From NCBI GenBank assembly GCA_003427395.1, contig BFEA01000031.1, forward strand, positions 1,058,665 to 1,082,988: DNA of 24,324 bases. Reading direction: 5' to 3'. Origin of the DNA: Chara braunii (Eukaryota; Streptophyta; Charophyceae; Charales; Characeae). A program made the translations under genes and the position numbers. The notes beneath the pieces are model-generated. The model did no database searches. It was not told where the DNA came from and saw only the letters and a program-made list of their open reading frames with translations. This document shows, piece by piece, positions 9,335-18,712 of this stretch. The first letter of the stretch is position 1. The number at the start of each line of letters is the position of its first letter.

Positions 9335-9421
9335 GGACCATTTCTCGATTTATGCCTGTCATCCTTGCGCAGGGGCCATACTAATCTATCTTCTCTGTAT
9401 CGTTCCAATATCCCGCAGGAC
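9335..9421 (-). pseudogene. U6 snRNA pseudogene (minus strand)
   Basis: On the minus strand the segment carries TTGGAACGATACAGAGAAG, then GATTAGTATGGCCCCTGCGCAAGGATGAC and CATAAATCGAGAAATGGTCC in the U6 order. The ACAGAGA box that pairs with the 5' splice site is intact. A 4-base ATAG insertion follows it, and the AGC catalytic triad reads AGT. The 5' stem-loop is shortened, and instead of a T-run the 3' end runs into C and A residues. I see no upstream snRNA promoter element. It is much closer to functional U6 than the copy at 3855 but is most probably dead. Confidence 0.87.
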
Positions 9422-9758
9422 AGTACTCACCGTTGCCCATGGTGCTGGTTCCTTTTTTTTTTCTATAGCACTTCCCCCCCTCGCACCCCACTACAGTAAC
9501 GTAATGGGAAATGTGCAGACTATTGACAAAAGGACACTCGTCACTTTCAAGAGAAATCCTGCAACAGTCCAGAACGTTCACCCTTTCACCTACCCCTCTG
9601 GAAGGCGGGGGCCAAGTCTCGCTAGCTCGGATTCTTCATTTCTGGCCATTCTTCAAAATCTAGGGTCAGTAATCAAGAATTCGGGTAAGTGTGAAAAGGT
9701 GAAAATGACCGAAGAATATAGCTGAGTTTTAATTTATAAAAGGGGTAACTACGAGGAA
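9422..9758. other. Gene-free stretch
   Basis: A plus frame of 133 residues starting at 9324 crosses the U6 pseudogene and has no recognisable domain. A TTTATAAAAGGGG word at 9733-9745 lies just before LTR copy A and could be a degraded purine tract comparable to that at 20309. Confidence 0.4.
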
Positions 9759-10404
9759 TGAGCCTCGCGGAGCCCTTATCAGACATACAAGTGTTCTGGG
9801 CTGTGGCCCCCAGCAAGTCTCGTACCCACCCTAAGTGAAGGCGGGCCTGAAAATCCACGTGAGGCCGGTTCTCAACATTTTTTCCATATGTGAGTACTCA
9901 GTTGCCGCACGCCAGTTGGTTACAGATCAACGTGAGCCTCCAGGCTCTTTCCAGCAGCAAAGGGCTGCGCTGTACAGTTGAGCCCAGGGCTCAGGCGGTT
10001 GCGTCCTGGGCAGACGCTGTGTGAGGCCGACACATCACGGACTGGTTACGGGCCAATGAGCAAGTAGCATTGTCGTCACACATGTGCCACGAGCCAATGA
10101 GAATGCTGCAAACACTTGGTGTCTGCCTGGACGTGCCTAACTGCACGAGGCCCAGTCCAGTTTCGGAAACTGGGCCTGGGCGCAGACACTTGGGGCCCAA
10201 CGGAAGCTACTGCCCCCCCCCCCACGCCTGGCCAGGACATCCAGCAGCGACACACTTTCCATAAAGCAAAGTGTGAGCCACTGAGAGAGGCAGTCTGGCC
10301 TTGGCAGGCAATGCGGACACGCTGCTGCGTTGCTGCACTAGTGTCTGCATGGGCGCCGCGGGTCGGGCGGGCGCACAGGCGCTGAGGTGAGAGGGGCGCT
10401 GCAG
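9759..10404 (+). mobile_element. LTR, copy A (same family as copy B at 20334)
   Basis: From TGAGCCTCGCGGAGCCC onward the segment aligns with 20334-20894 along its whole length in the same orientation, by eye at about 90 percent identity. It contains a block of about 128 bp (10212-10339, with a C13 run) that is absent from copy B. Two CCAATGAG words, at about 10053 and 10094, are kept in both copies and would be CCAAT-box candidates in U3. A GGCCCAGT...ACTGGGCC hairpin lies near 10150-10176. No recognisable tRNA primer site follows the right end, so it may be a solo or recombined LTR rather than a working 5' LTR. Confidence 0.75.
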
Positions 10405-10634
10405 AGTAATTTGAAATGTTGAAATTTGTTTAAATTTTCTTTAAATTTTGAATTTACGTCCAAATCATTTCGGAATTTTATTCTGACTTCATGATTGTCG
10501 TATGCATGCTTTCTTCTACACCCCACGTCATTCTTTGAAAATTTCGTCTCAGTTTCCGCTCGAATTGGAAATCTTACTCTTCCCCCCTTAATGCGATCCT
10601 CAATTTTCATGATTTGATTCCGGAAGTTCACTAG
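10405..10634 (+). other. AT-rich leader upstream of gag
   Basis: 10407-10460 is rich in AAATTT words. I see no LTR copy matching the 17213-17954 region and no clear primer-binding site. A frame in phase with gag opens at 10635, just after a TAG. Confidence 0.45.
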
Positions 10635-12766
10635 ACGTCATTCTTATACGCCTTCCTTTCTCGGTCCCCTTTTCTGCGTGCAAACCTGGCTCCCCGTGAC
10701 AACCACCGGCGCGTACTCCAAAACCGCGCCCGAGACGCCCGCGCCGCACACCGACTCGCTCGCTTTGACGCGGCGATCGCTGCCACTGAGCGCCCCTCTC
10801 GTCCCAGTCCCCCCTCTTCATTGTCTTCATCCCCTGACTCTATGCAGAGTACTGAGCTAGCGAGTCCCTCCCGCTCCATCAGCGAAGGCCTTGCGTTTCT
10901 AGCTCATGACACCATGTCTGACCCGGCGGAGATTTCCACCCTTGCGCCCGCCAGTTCGGGCCCCGCCACCCAGTCAGACCCGGTGCTGGCCCTCCTCCAA
11001 CAGATGCGGGCCACATTCGAGGCCAAATTCACGGCCCTCTCGGATCGTATGTTACAGTTGGAGTCTCGTACCCCCACACCTCCATCCTCTCTTCCCCCCC
11101 CTTCCTCTTCCCAGACACATGCGCCTAGCAGATCACAACTCCCATCTCCCTAGTTTGGGATCTCGCAGTCCAGTTCCCCACCCATCTCATCAGCGTCCCT
11201 GCCAGCTCCCCCCCCCTCGTCGGCTGGCGTCATCTACACACTTGTCTCGTCCAAGGGTGGCATGTCCTCTCCCCTGACTTCTGCACCCACCTCTTCCTCC
11301 CAAATCCCCACCTCCGCACTTCCCTTGTCCGGACCCATGGCATCGTGTTCAGCCACCTCCTCACTTTTAGTATCCACGACACCTACCTCACCACCCTCCA
11401 CTTCTTTACCACACGCCCAACCCCCTATGACACCCAGGACACAAAATGTTCAGCTCCAAAGCCAACTCGCCCTGGCCCACGACCACATCCATCGGCTCCA
11501 AGGAGGCCAACCCTTGCCTCCCCACCTCGCGGCACAGCCTGCTGCCCCTTTCATCTACCGACAGCATCAGACACAGACCGCTGCGATGCACTTTACCCTT
11601 CCTCCACCGGCCACCACATTGTCTCACGGCCCTTTGTCCCAGCTTCCTGCCTTGTCTAGTGCCCCTGCGGGTACCCCTAGTTCTTCTGTCCTCTTGTCGC
11701 AGTGTGCCCTCCCCCTCCCTCCTCATTACCAGCCCCCGCCTTATGTACCTCGGTACCACCCCGACAAAGTCCCCCAGTTCGATGGCAAGGCCTCTGAACT
11801 CAGGGCTGGATCACCACAGCCGAGGAGCAACTTCGGTACCATGGGGTAAACATGGACTTGTGGCCTACGAAGATGTCTGCCCGCTTCATAGGTCGAGTGG
11901 CTTCCACTTGGCGCGACTTTCTTGCCCTTCGTGCTCAGCAGGGTGTACACGCGAGTATGACGTACGCGGAGTTTCCTGATTTTCTCCAGCAATACTTCTC
12001 TCGCTCGACGCCTACCCATGACCCGATCACACGGATCGCTGAGATCAGATGGCTTGGTGGCAACAATGCCTTAGAGTCGTACATCACGGTATTCCACTGC
12101 GTTCGCGGCCAGATTTCCCCCTCCCTCATAGCCGACGACGCTTTGGTCCAGCGTTTCCGTGTCGGGTTATCCCAACCCTTCCAGCTTCAGATGCTGGCAT
12201 ACACGGTCCATACCCTCCCCGAGGTCTTCAACATTGCCAGGGCCATCCAGCTCACATATGCACCTCTTGTGGGCTCCACATCTGGGCCTGGTGCCGCACC
12301 TCCCGCTTCATCGTCTGCCCCTGGCACATCTCGCCCCCGCCAGTTCTCCACGTCTCGCCGCGGTCCCCGCCGAGTTCCTGGACGTGCCGTCTTCCGCCGT
12401 GTCCAGACTATGCTCCGCGAGTCGTCGAGCGCTGAGGAGGGTACTGGTTTAGACGGATCCCATAGCGACCCGGACCAGGAACATGACCCCCAGTCCCTTG
12501 TGGATGGCGACGACCCCGACCAGGACGAGCACCTCGTCCGCGCCTTCTCTGCTTTCCTCAGGCAGCGCCAGTCCTCCTCATCGAGGACCCGTTCTTCCGC
12601 CACACAGCTGCCCCTCCCATCGGGCTACGTCTTCCCCCACGCCCGATTGACTATCGTGGAGAGTGAGGACTTCCGTGCACGAGGTATATGTACCCGATGT
12701 CGCCTACCTGGTCACACTCCGTCCACCTGCCCCTACGCCGACGCCCTCCAGCATCACTTTGCTTAG
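10635..12766 (+). pseudogene. gag: Ty3/Gypsy gag (capsid and nucleocapsid), broken
   Basis: Gag packages retroelement RNA into cytoplasmic particles. The in-phase frame from 10635 begins with an Arg/Ala-rich, coiled-coil-like stretch and a Ser/Pro-rich linker. The only ATG near that start is at 10842, so the true start is unclear. A TAG at 11151-11153 interrupts the frame. Near 11770 the capsid domain begins with a VPQFDGK-type motif. One base is missing near 11808, and the capsid continues in another phase from about 11810 to 12766, with IARAIQLTY-like sequence and an acidic Arg/Ser-rich tail. A perfect CX2CX4HX4C zinc knuckle (CTRCRLPGHTPSTC) lies at 12689-12730, and the frame ends in TAG at 12764-12766. 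A family Gag has one open frame, so at least two lesions disable this one. The pol frames follow immediately. Confidence 0.85.
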
Positions 12767-12846
12767 CAGTCCCGCCCTCAGCCTGACCCGCCCGCCTCGA
12801 CCTCCAGCTCCGCAGCCACCTAGCGGCGATCTCCCGCTCCCCTGAT

Positions 12847-13386
12847 CCTCCCACAGTCACAGGCATACCCGCCCGCGATTCTACCTTCGCGCCGCTTGCT
12901 ACTCTTTCTAAGGACTCGGACCTGACTTTATCGTTGGTCGGTTCTAGCGTCGCTGGCCCACCCTCCACTGCCTCCACTTCTTCGCCTAGCGTCTCTCATG
13001 ATCCTCCTCCTACTACTACTACTACTACTAGGCGTGCTCTTCGCACGGTGCGCTGTAGTGCTTCCCTTATTGCAGCCGAGGATATCATCGACTTCCTGGA
13101 CCGTGAGTGTGTTAAGGTCCGTCACGAACGTATCCGCCTTAAAGAGCACACCCTGTCCGCGATGTCTCAGCGCCTACACAATCCCGATCGCACCTTACCG
13201 ATTATTCCAATGCGCCTCGGGCCCTCTACTAGAGTATACCGCGCACTATGGGACTCTGGCTCTACTGGCGACTTCATTCATCCTCGCGTAGTTAAGGAGG
13301 CATCCCTCTATACATCCCCCTACCCTTCCACTGTCACTGTCACGCTTGGCCTCAATCAGGCCAAATCCTTCGTCTGTGGTGCCTGA
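12847..13386 (+). pseudogene. pol: Ty3/Gypsy aspartic protease region of pol
   Basis: The retroviral-type protease cleaves Gag-Pol. The frame carries a Thr/Ser-rich linker, including a run of Thr codons (13009-13029), and then the catalytic motif LWDSGSTGDFI, with DSG at 13252-13260, followed by a short beta-rich segment ending in GLNQAKSF. It stops at 13384-13386. The next domain continues in a different phase from about 13370, so a frameshift separates protease from reverse transcriptase. Whether any gag-pol shift was programmed cannot be judged in such a decayed copy. Family assignment rests on the DSG motif and position. Confidence 0.8.
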
Positions 13387-14640
13387 TCTCCCATTCTCCT
13401 TCCCCTTGCGGATGCCACATAGCCTTCGCAAGGCCCCTCGATTCCATGACAAGTGGACCTTCGATGTCATGGAAACCCTATACGATCTTGTTCATGGCAC
13501 TCCCTACTCGCATCAGTTCGCCCATGCCGGCCCCGGTTGGACCCCAAATGATCTCGTCCTCGACGCCAAGGATGGGAAGCAATACCGTATTCCGTTGTTG
13601 GGCAAATCGGACTCTACACCCCACCCCCCTGTTAATGTCACCATGTGTACACCTACCCAGTTCCCCCACTTGCTTCGTCAGCCTGACGTAGAACTTTATG
13701 TTGTCGATATCACAGACCTCCTTACCTGCAATTCCATGCACCAGGACGTTGAGTTGGTCGAGCTCGATCCACCACCTCCCGACCCCCCCGACCCTCCTGA
13801 TCCTTTGGCTTCCTTACCCTCCTCTACCCATGCTAGCCTATCTCACTTTCTCGCTTCCCTTACCACTGATACACCCTCAGTCCCTACCTCCACACAGACC
13901 CCCTCCACCTCTGCTTCAGACGCCGCCGCTGCCAAGGAATTTGACACCCTTCTTTCTTCCTTGCCGCCTAGCGTCGGTGCCCTTCTTCGTGAGTATCGTG
14001 ATGTTTTCCCACCATCCGTCACCTACCGCAGTATACCTCCCATGCGCGATATCCAGCACCACATCCAGCTCGAGCCCAACTATCGCATTCAGAATCGCGC
14101 CCCCTATCGCCTCTCGGTCCCCGAAGCCCAGGAACTCAAGCGCCAACTTGAGGAGCTACTTCGCCAGGGCTTCATTAAACCGAGTACTTCCCCATGGAGT
14201 GCCCCTGTCCTCTTCAATCGCAAGAAGGACGGCACCCTTCGCCTCTGTATCGACTACCGCGGTCTCAACCATTACACAGTTAAAAACAGTTATCCCATGC
14301 CCCGTGTGGATGATCTGTTTGACCGCCTCACTGGCCACCATTTCTTCACGAAGATCGATCTTCGTAGCGGGTACCACCAGATCCGCGTAGCCGAGGAGGA
14401 CCAGCCTAAGACCGCTTTTTGTTCTCGTTTCGGGCACTACGAGTTTACTGTCATGCCTTTCGGTCTCCGTAATCCCCCCGCTACTTTCCAGACGGCTATG
14501 AACACGATGTTCCAAGACCTTCTTGAGGACTATGTTCTAGTCTACATTGACGACATCGTGATCTACAGTCGTACCCTAGAGGATCACCTGACCCATCTTC
14601 GCACTGTCCTGCAGCGACTACGCGACCACGGTTCGATTTC
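13370..14640 (+). pseudogene. pol: Ty3/Gypsy reverse transcriptase
   Basis: This domain copies element RNA into DNA. After a Pro/Ser-rich linker (13741-13930), the RT fingers and palm show the family motifs in order: [42 protein letters not shown], the first catalytic Asp in [25 protein letters not shown] and the YIDD box at 14543-14554. Shortly after, near 14630, the usual thumb segment containing the K-C-x-F motif is missing. The frame shifts by a small deletion of roughly 25-30 bases, after which RT homology resumes in another phase. The catalytic residues are intact but the protein would truncate at 14755. Confidence 0.9.
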
Positions 14641-16710
14641 CTCGAGCACCAGGTATCTGAGCACAGCCTCCACATGGACGACTCGAAGATTCAGGCCATC
14701 GTCGATTGGCCTACGCCTACATCTCTCCCCGCCCTGCGTAGTTTTCTTGGTTTGACCAACTACTATGGCCATTTCCTCAAAAACTATGCGCAATATTCTT
14801 CCCAGCTTACCCCTCTGACCCATAGACGTCTACCTTTTCATTGGACCCCGGCTCACGAGGATGCCTTTCGCTCTCTCAAGCGACTTGTCACTTCAGCCCC
14901 TGTCTTACACTTACCCGACTACTCGCGTCCATTCATTGTTACCACCGACGCGTCTGACTTCGCTATTGGAGTTGTTCTCTCCCAGATTTACCCAGCCCCT
15001 TCTACTTCTCCTGATTCCACAGAGTCTCGCCTCCCTCGCATCCCTCGCTTCCCCCCTCCACCCCCAGCGACTGCGGCTCATCTTGCACCTATCGAGCCCC
15101 ACCCCTCAGGGGATCCACCCCCCTACATCCCTGACGTCGCTGATGACGGTACAGTCGAGTCTCGCGATGGACAGTGTCTGGATGCTTATCTCTCTCGACA
15201 GCTACTTCCCGCTGAGCGTAACTACACCGCCGACGAGCGTGAGGTCCTCGAGCTGGTCTACGTTGTTAAGAAGTGGCGTCATCACTTGCACGATCACACT
15301 TTCACCGTTCTGACGGACAACTCTGTCCTCGCCGCCTTCCAGACGAAGCCTAAGCTCACTTCTCGCCAGGCTCGTTGGTGGCGTGACCTCTCAGAGTTTG
15401 ACTTCACCATCAAGAAGATTTATGGGGAAAGCAATCGTGTCGCAGATGCTTTATCCCGCCACCCCGACCTTCAGTGCGAGGACCGTCGGCTCTCTGCTAT
15501 TTCATTTCCCACCAATCACCCCGCCTTCCTGGATGAGTACCGTTGTGCATACACCCAGTGCCCTGAGTTTCAGTCCATCTACGCTGACCTACAGGCTGCC
15601 AAGTTCGTCCCTTACTTCCAGCTCGATCCCTTTGGACTCCTATACTGGCTTGGTCGCCAAGGTACCCGTACTCCTCGCTTATGTGTACCCTCTACTGGCC
15701 AGCTCCGCGTTCGGGCTGTCGCTGAGTGTCACGACCAACGCGCCGCCGGTCATCTCGATGTCTGGGAGCACCGTCGTCCCTTCACTAAGGAGTACGTCCG
15801 CACCTGCAGAATCTGCCAAGAGGCCAACATCCCCAACCAACCCCCCTACGGTCTTCTTCAGCCCTTACCCATTCCAACTCAGCGTTGGACTTCCGTCTCC
15901 ATGGACTTCATCGGCCCTCTTCGTCCCCCTACCCCACGAGGCCACGATGCCATCTTCGTTGTTGTCAGTCGGTTGACTAAGCATGCTAATTTCCTCCCTT
16001 GCAAGTATGCTAGTTCAGCCAAAGACATCGCCTCCTTATACTTCAACCGTATTGCCATTCATCACGGTCTTCCCACTAGCATCGTCTCTGATCGCGATCC
16101 CCGCTTTACTTCTCNNTTCTGGCNTGGACTCCATGAGATCTATGGCTCCGAGCTCCGCCTCTCCTCCTCCTATCACCCCCAGTCAGATGGACAGACCGAG
16201 GTCACCAACAAAACTCTTGGGAGTATCCTCAAGAAGTTTGTTGAGAGTGACTCTGATTGGGATCTGCATCTTGCTCACGCAGAGATTGCTTATAACCATG
16301 CTATTTCACCGGCCACTGGCATGTCTCCCTACTACTGTGACTTGGGATACCATCCTCGTGTCCCATCTGACCTTCTCCGTCCATCTCAGATCCATCCCGA
16401 CACCAAATGCCCTGCCCTCGATGACTGGGTAAAGGAGATGGATGCGCTTCTTAGCAAGGTTCGCGAGAGCATTGCTGACTCTCAGACTCGCATGGCCACT
16501 CGCGCTAACCGCTCTCGCATCAACCATCCCTTCAAAGTTGGCGACGAGGTTCTTGTCGACGCACGTCACTTCCAGCCCGAAGCTGACACACTTCGAAAAT
16601 TCAGACGTCGATATACTGGACCATGCACCATTCTTGCACCCGCCGGACCCAATCATGACTTGTCCGGTGAGCTTCAAATTGAAGCTCCCCGATTCCATGT
16701 ACCGCACTAA
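14641..16710 (+). pseudogene. pol: Ty3/Gypsy RT connection, RNase H and integrase
   Basis: The longest open frame in the window (678 residues from 14674). It starts in the RT thumb ([19 protein letters not shown]). RNase H follows, with the first Asp in TTDASDFAIGVVLSQ (Asp codon 14947-14949), the Glu in ERNYTADERE and the next Asp in VLTDNS. Between the first two lies an unusual Pro/Ser-rich insertion of about 55-60 residues (14986-15170). The integrase HHCC zinc finger is at about 15727-15815 (CHD, AGH, CRIC). The DDE core follows, with Asp in MDFIGP (15901), Asp in SDRD (16087) and Glu in GQTE (16192). Three ambiguous bases (N) fall in the core at 16115, 16116 and 16124. Near 16660 one extra base shifts the frame, giving a stop at 16708-16710 instead of reading into the chromodomain. 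Confidence 0.92.
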
Positions 16711-17212
16711 CTTACATGACGTGTTCCATGTATCTCTTTTGCGCCCCTTCAGACGGTCTCCTCCCGAGTTCCACGGTCGACCTTACCCTCGCCCCTCTCC
16801 CATCATCATTGAGGGTCACGAGGAGTTTGTCGTCTCTGATATCGCGTCCCGGCGTATGACTGATGGTGACCCTCCCCGCCTCGAGTATCTCGTTCGATGG
16901 AAGGGTTACCCTGACGAGGAGTCTAATTGAGAGCCTCTTGAGCACCTGAAGCATGCCATGACTTCCGTGCGTGCTTACGATCATGCTCATCCTTTCCCTT
17001 CATCATCATCCCCTCCTACTTCTCGTCCTTCTACTGACCCATCTACTTCAGCGACCACTAACATCCCCCCTCCTCCATCGATGGGTCCTCCTGCTCCACC
17101 GATACCTGCCTCAAGTCCTTCTTCCCCTGTGGATGTGGTTCCGCCTGTTGTTGCAGTTGAGTCCTCTCGCCCTCAGCGTACCCATCGACTTCCTTCTCGA
17201 TATCGTAACTGA
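16661..17212 (+). pseudogene. pol: Integrase C-terminus with chromodomain
   Basis: In the phase that starts after the frameshift, the integrase tail reads through HDVFHVSLLRPF, a typical Ty3/Gypsy C-terminal motif. A chromodomain follows from about 16825 (IASRRMTDG..., EYLVRWKGYP). Chromodomains steer integration to marked chromatin in chromoviruses. A TGA at 16928-16930 stands exactly where the family has the third aromatic-cage Trp (SN-stop-EPLEHL). The phase stays open afterwards, through a Pro/Ser-rich tail ending in TAA at 17210-17212. The region from 16688 onward is copied nearly identically at 24212-24324. Confidence 0.88.
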
Positions 17213-17954
17213 TCTTACGCCCTATACGCCCTTTATCTTTTACCATTCTTGGACACTTATGCAGCAGCTCCCGATCTCGGTTTCTACACTCGGCTTCTAC
17301 ATTCGGATTCTACATTCGGCTTCTACATTCGGCTTCTACATTCGGCTTCTACATCGACTTCCGACCACAGTGCTTCTCTTCAGTACCAGAGTACATCTCG
17401 CATTGTTCCGGACTTCTACTCAGTTTACGCATTACTCCTACTTCATCCTGGCTACTTCGACTCGACTTCAGTTTGGAGACTCATCAGTTGGACTACTTCA
17501 CTTTTTCGGCTACGGAGTCCCATCATTCTCATGTAGCCTTACCCTCGAGTTACCCTCCAGTCGCATGATGACCCCTATTTTCCTTGTCTATGTGGGTGTG
17601 TCCGCTTGCCGCCCTTCTGCCTTACCTTATGTTGCGCGCCCTCCTCTGGAGTACGTTTTCTTTGCTCGCGGCTTTTGGCCACATGTCTATGCCGGCATGG
17701 CCCTCTCTTTCCTTCCAGGCTCACCTTATGTGTGCTCCCTTGTGTGAGTGCCCTTCCCCTTTCAGTTGGCGGTACCCATTTGATGGTTTCCATTGAGCCC
17801 AGTGTCGTGTTGTTACCCTCCTTCTGAGCCTGATGACCTTTACCTGGTTGTGTGGGTGCCCCCTTGGAGTTTACTCTGAGAGTTGTACCTGCCGCCTTCC
17901 CACCCATTCCTACCTCTGCCATGCGACTGAGTTCCCTTCTCCTTTGTTCAGGTA
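17213..17954 (+). other. Non-coding tail of the first Ty3 element, probable 3' LTR remnant
   Basis: After the final stop the sequence begins TGATCTTACG and becomes pyrimidine-rich, ending near CTTTGTTCA at about 17951. This TG...CA form fits an LTR of about 740 bp, but no matching 5' copy exists at 10405-10634, so the assignment is inference. Open frames here are shadows of the repeat at 17282. Confidence 0.35.
17282..17358 (+). repeat. 13-bp minisatellite, six units
   Basis: TTCTACATTCGGC is repeated head to tail six times with single-base variants (ACTCGGC, ATTCGGA, ATCGAC). It lies in the presumed LTR or 3' non-coding part of the first Ty3 element. Confidence 0.93.
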
Positions 17955-18712
17955 TTGTGCATTGTGTACAGGGCACGTGAGTCGTTGCCCATTCCTGCTG
18001 GTCCGGGACAGAGTGTCTCAATGGACTTCATGGATACCCTCGTGACCAGCAAGAGTGGCAAAAGGCACATATTTGTCATAGTTGATAGGTTTACTAAATA
18101 CGATAGACTAATTCTTATGCCGGAAATAGTGAAAACAAAGCACGTCATCAAGTTATTAATGGATAACTCGGTGCGTGACTTTGGACTTCCCAAAACCATT
18201 GTCAGTGACAGAGATCTGAGATTCACAAGTGAAATGTGGAAAAAGGTTGTTGAACAAATGAGTAGTAAACTCCAAATGACTTTGGGGAATCATCCCGAAG
18301 CAAATTGTCAAGCGGAACATATGAACCGTGTGGTGCATCATCTGCTCAGGCATTACATAAAGCCCAGCCAAGATGACTGGGATGACAAACTTCCTCTCAT
18401 CGTCAGTCTGTACAATAACGTTGTACAAAGCACCACCGGCGTCAGTCCCAACCAGCTGCATTTGGGGTGGAAGCCTAGATCTGCTCTAGACTTCCTTCTA
18501 CCTGAGAATCGACCGACTGCAACTCCTGGAACCATTGAATTTGGTATCCAGTTTGAGAAACTGTTGCAGCAGGCTGTCGAGCATATCAGAAGTCTCAAGA
18601 GGCAATGATTGCCTCTGAGAAAAAGCATAGGCGAAAGTCCACATTTCAGGTAGGGGAACGCGTCTGGGTAAAGGCCAGTGAACTAGGACAGGAGTTTGGC
18701 ATCTCTAGGAAG
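17955..18712 (+). pseudogene. pol: Integrase fragment of a second Ty3/Gypsy element, 5' part
   Basis: The frame opens in the linker after the zinc finger (SLPIPAGPGQSVSMDF). It contains the DDE core of a Ty3-type integrase: Asp in SMDFMD, Asp in IVSDRDLRFTS and Glu in CQAEHMNR, then LGWKPRSALDFL. The usual QTDGQTE glycine-rich turn reads EANCQAE. The codon style, protein sequence and LTR differ from the element at 10635-17212, so this is a separate family. The zinc finger, RT and gag are absent upstream. A missing base near 18588 gives a stop at 18606-18608, but homology continues in the shifted phase (VGERVWVKASELG) up to 18712, where the TTAA transposon begins. Confidence 0.88.

Noticed and set aside
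9991-10200. Antisense open frame shared by both LTR copies (69 residues here, longer at 20570-21013)
   Set aside because: Shared peptides follow from the LTRs being homologous. No start or codon evidence favours translation, and a few short indels that happen to keep phase are not enough.
10212-10339. 128-bp block private to LTR copy A as a separate transposon
   Set aside because: No terminal repeats or target duplication are visible. Loss from copy B is equally likely.
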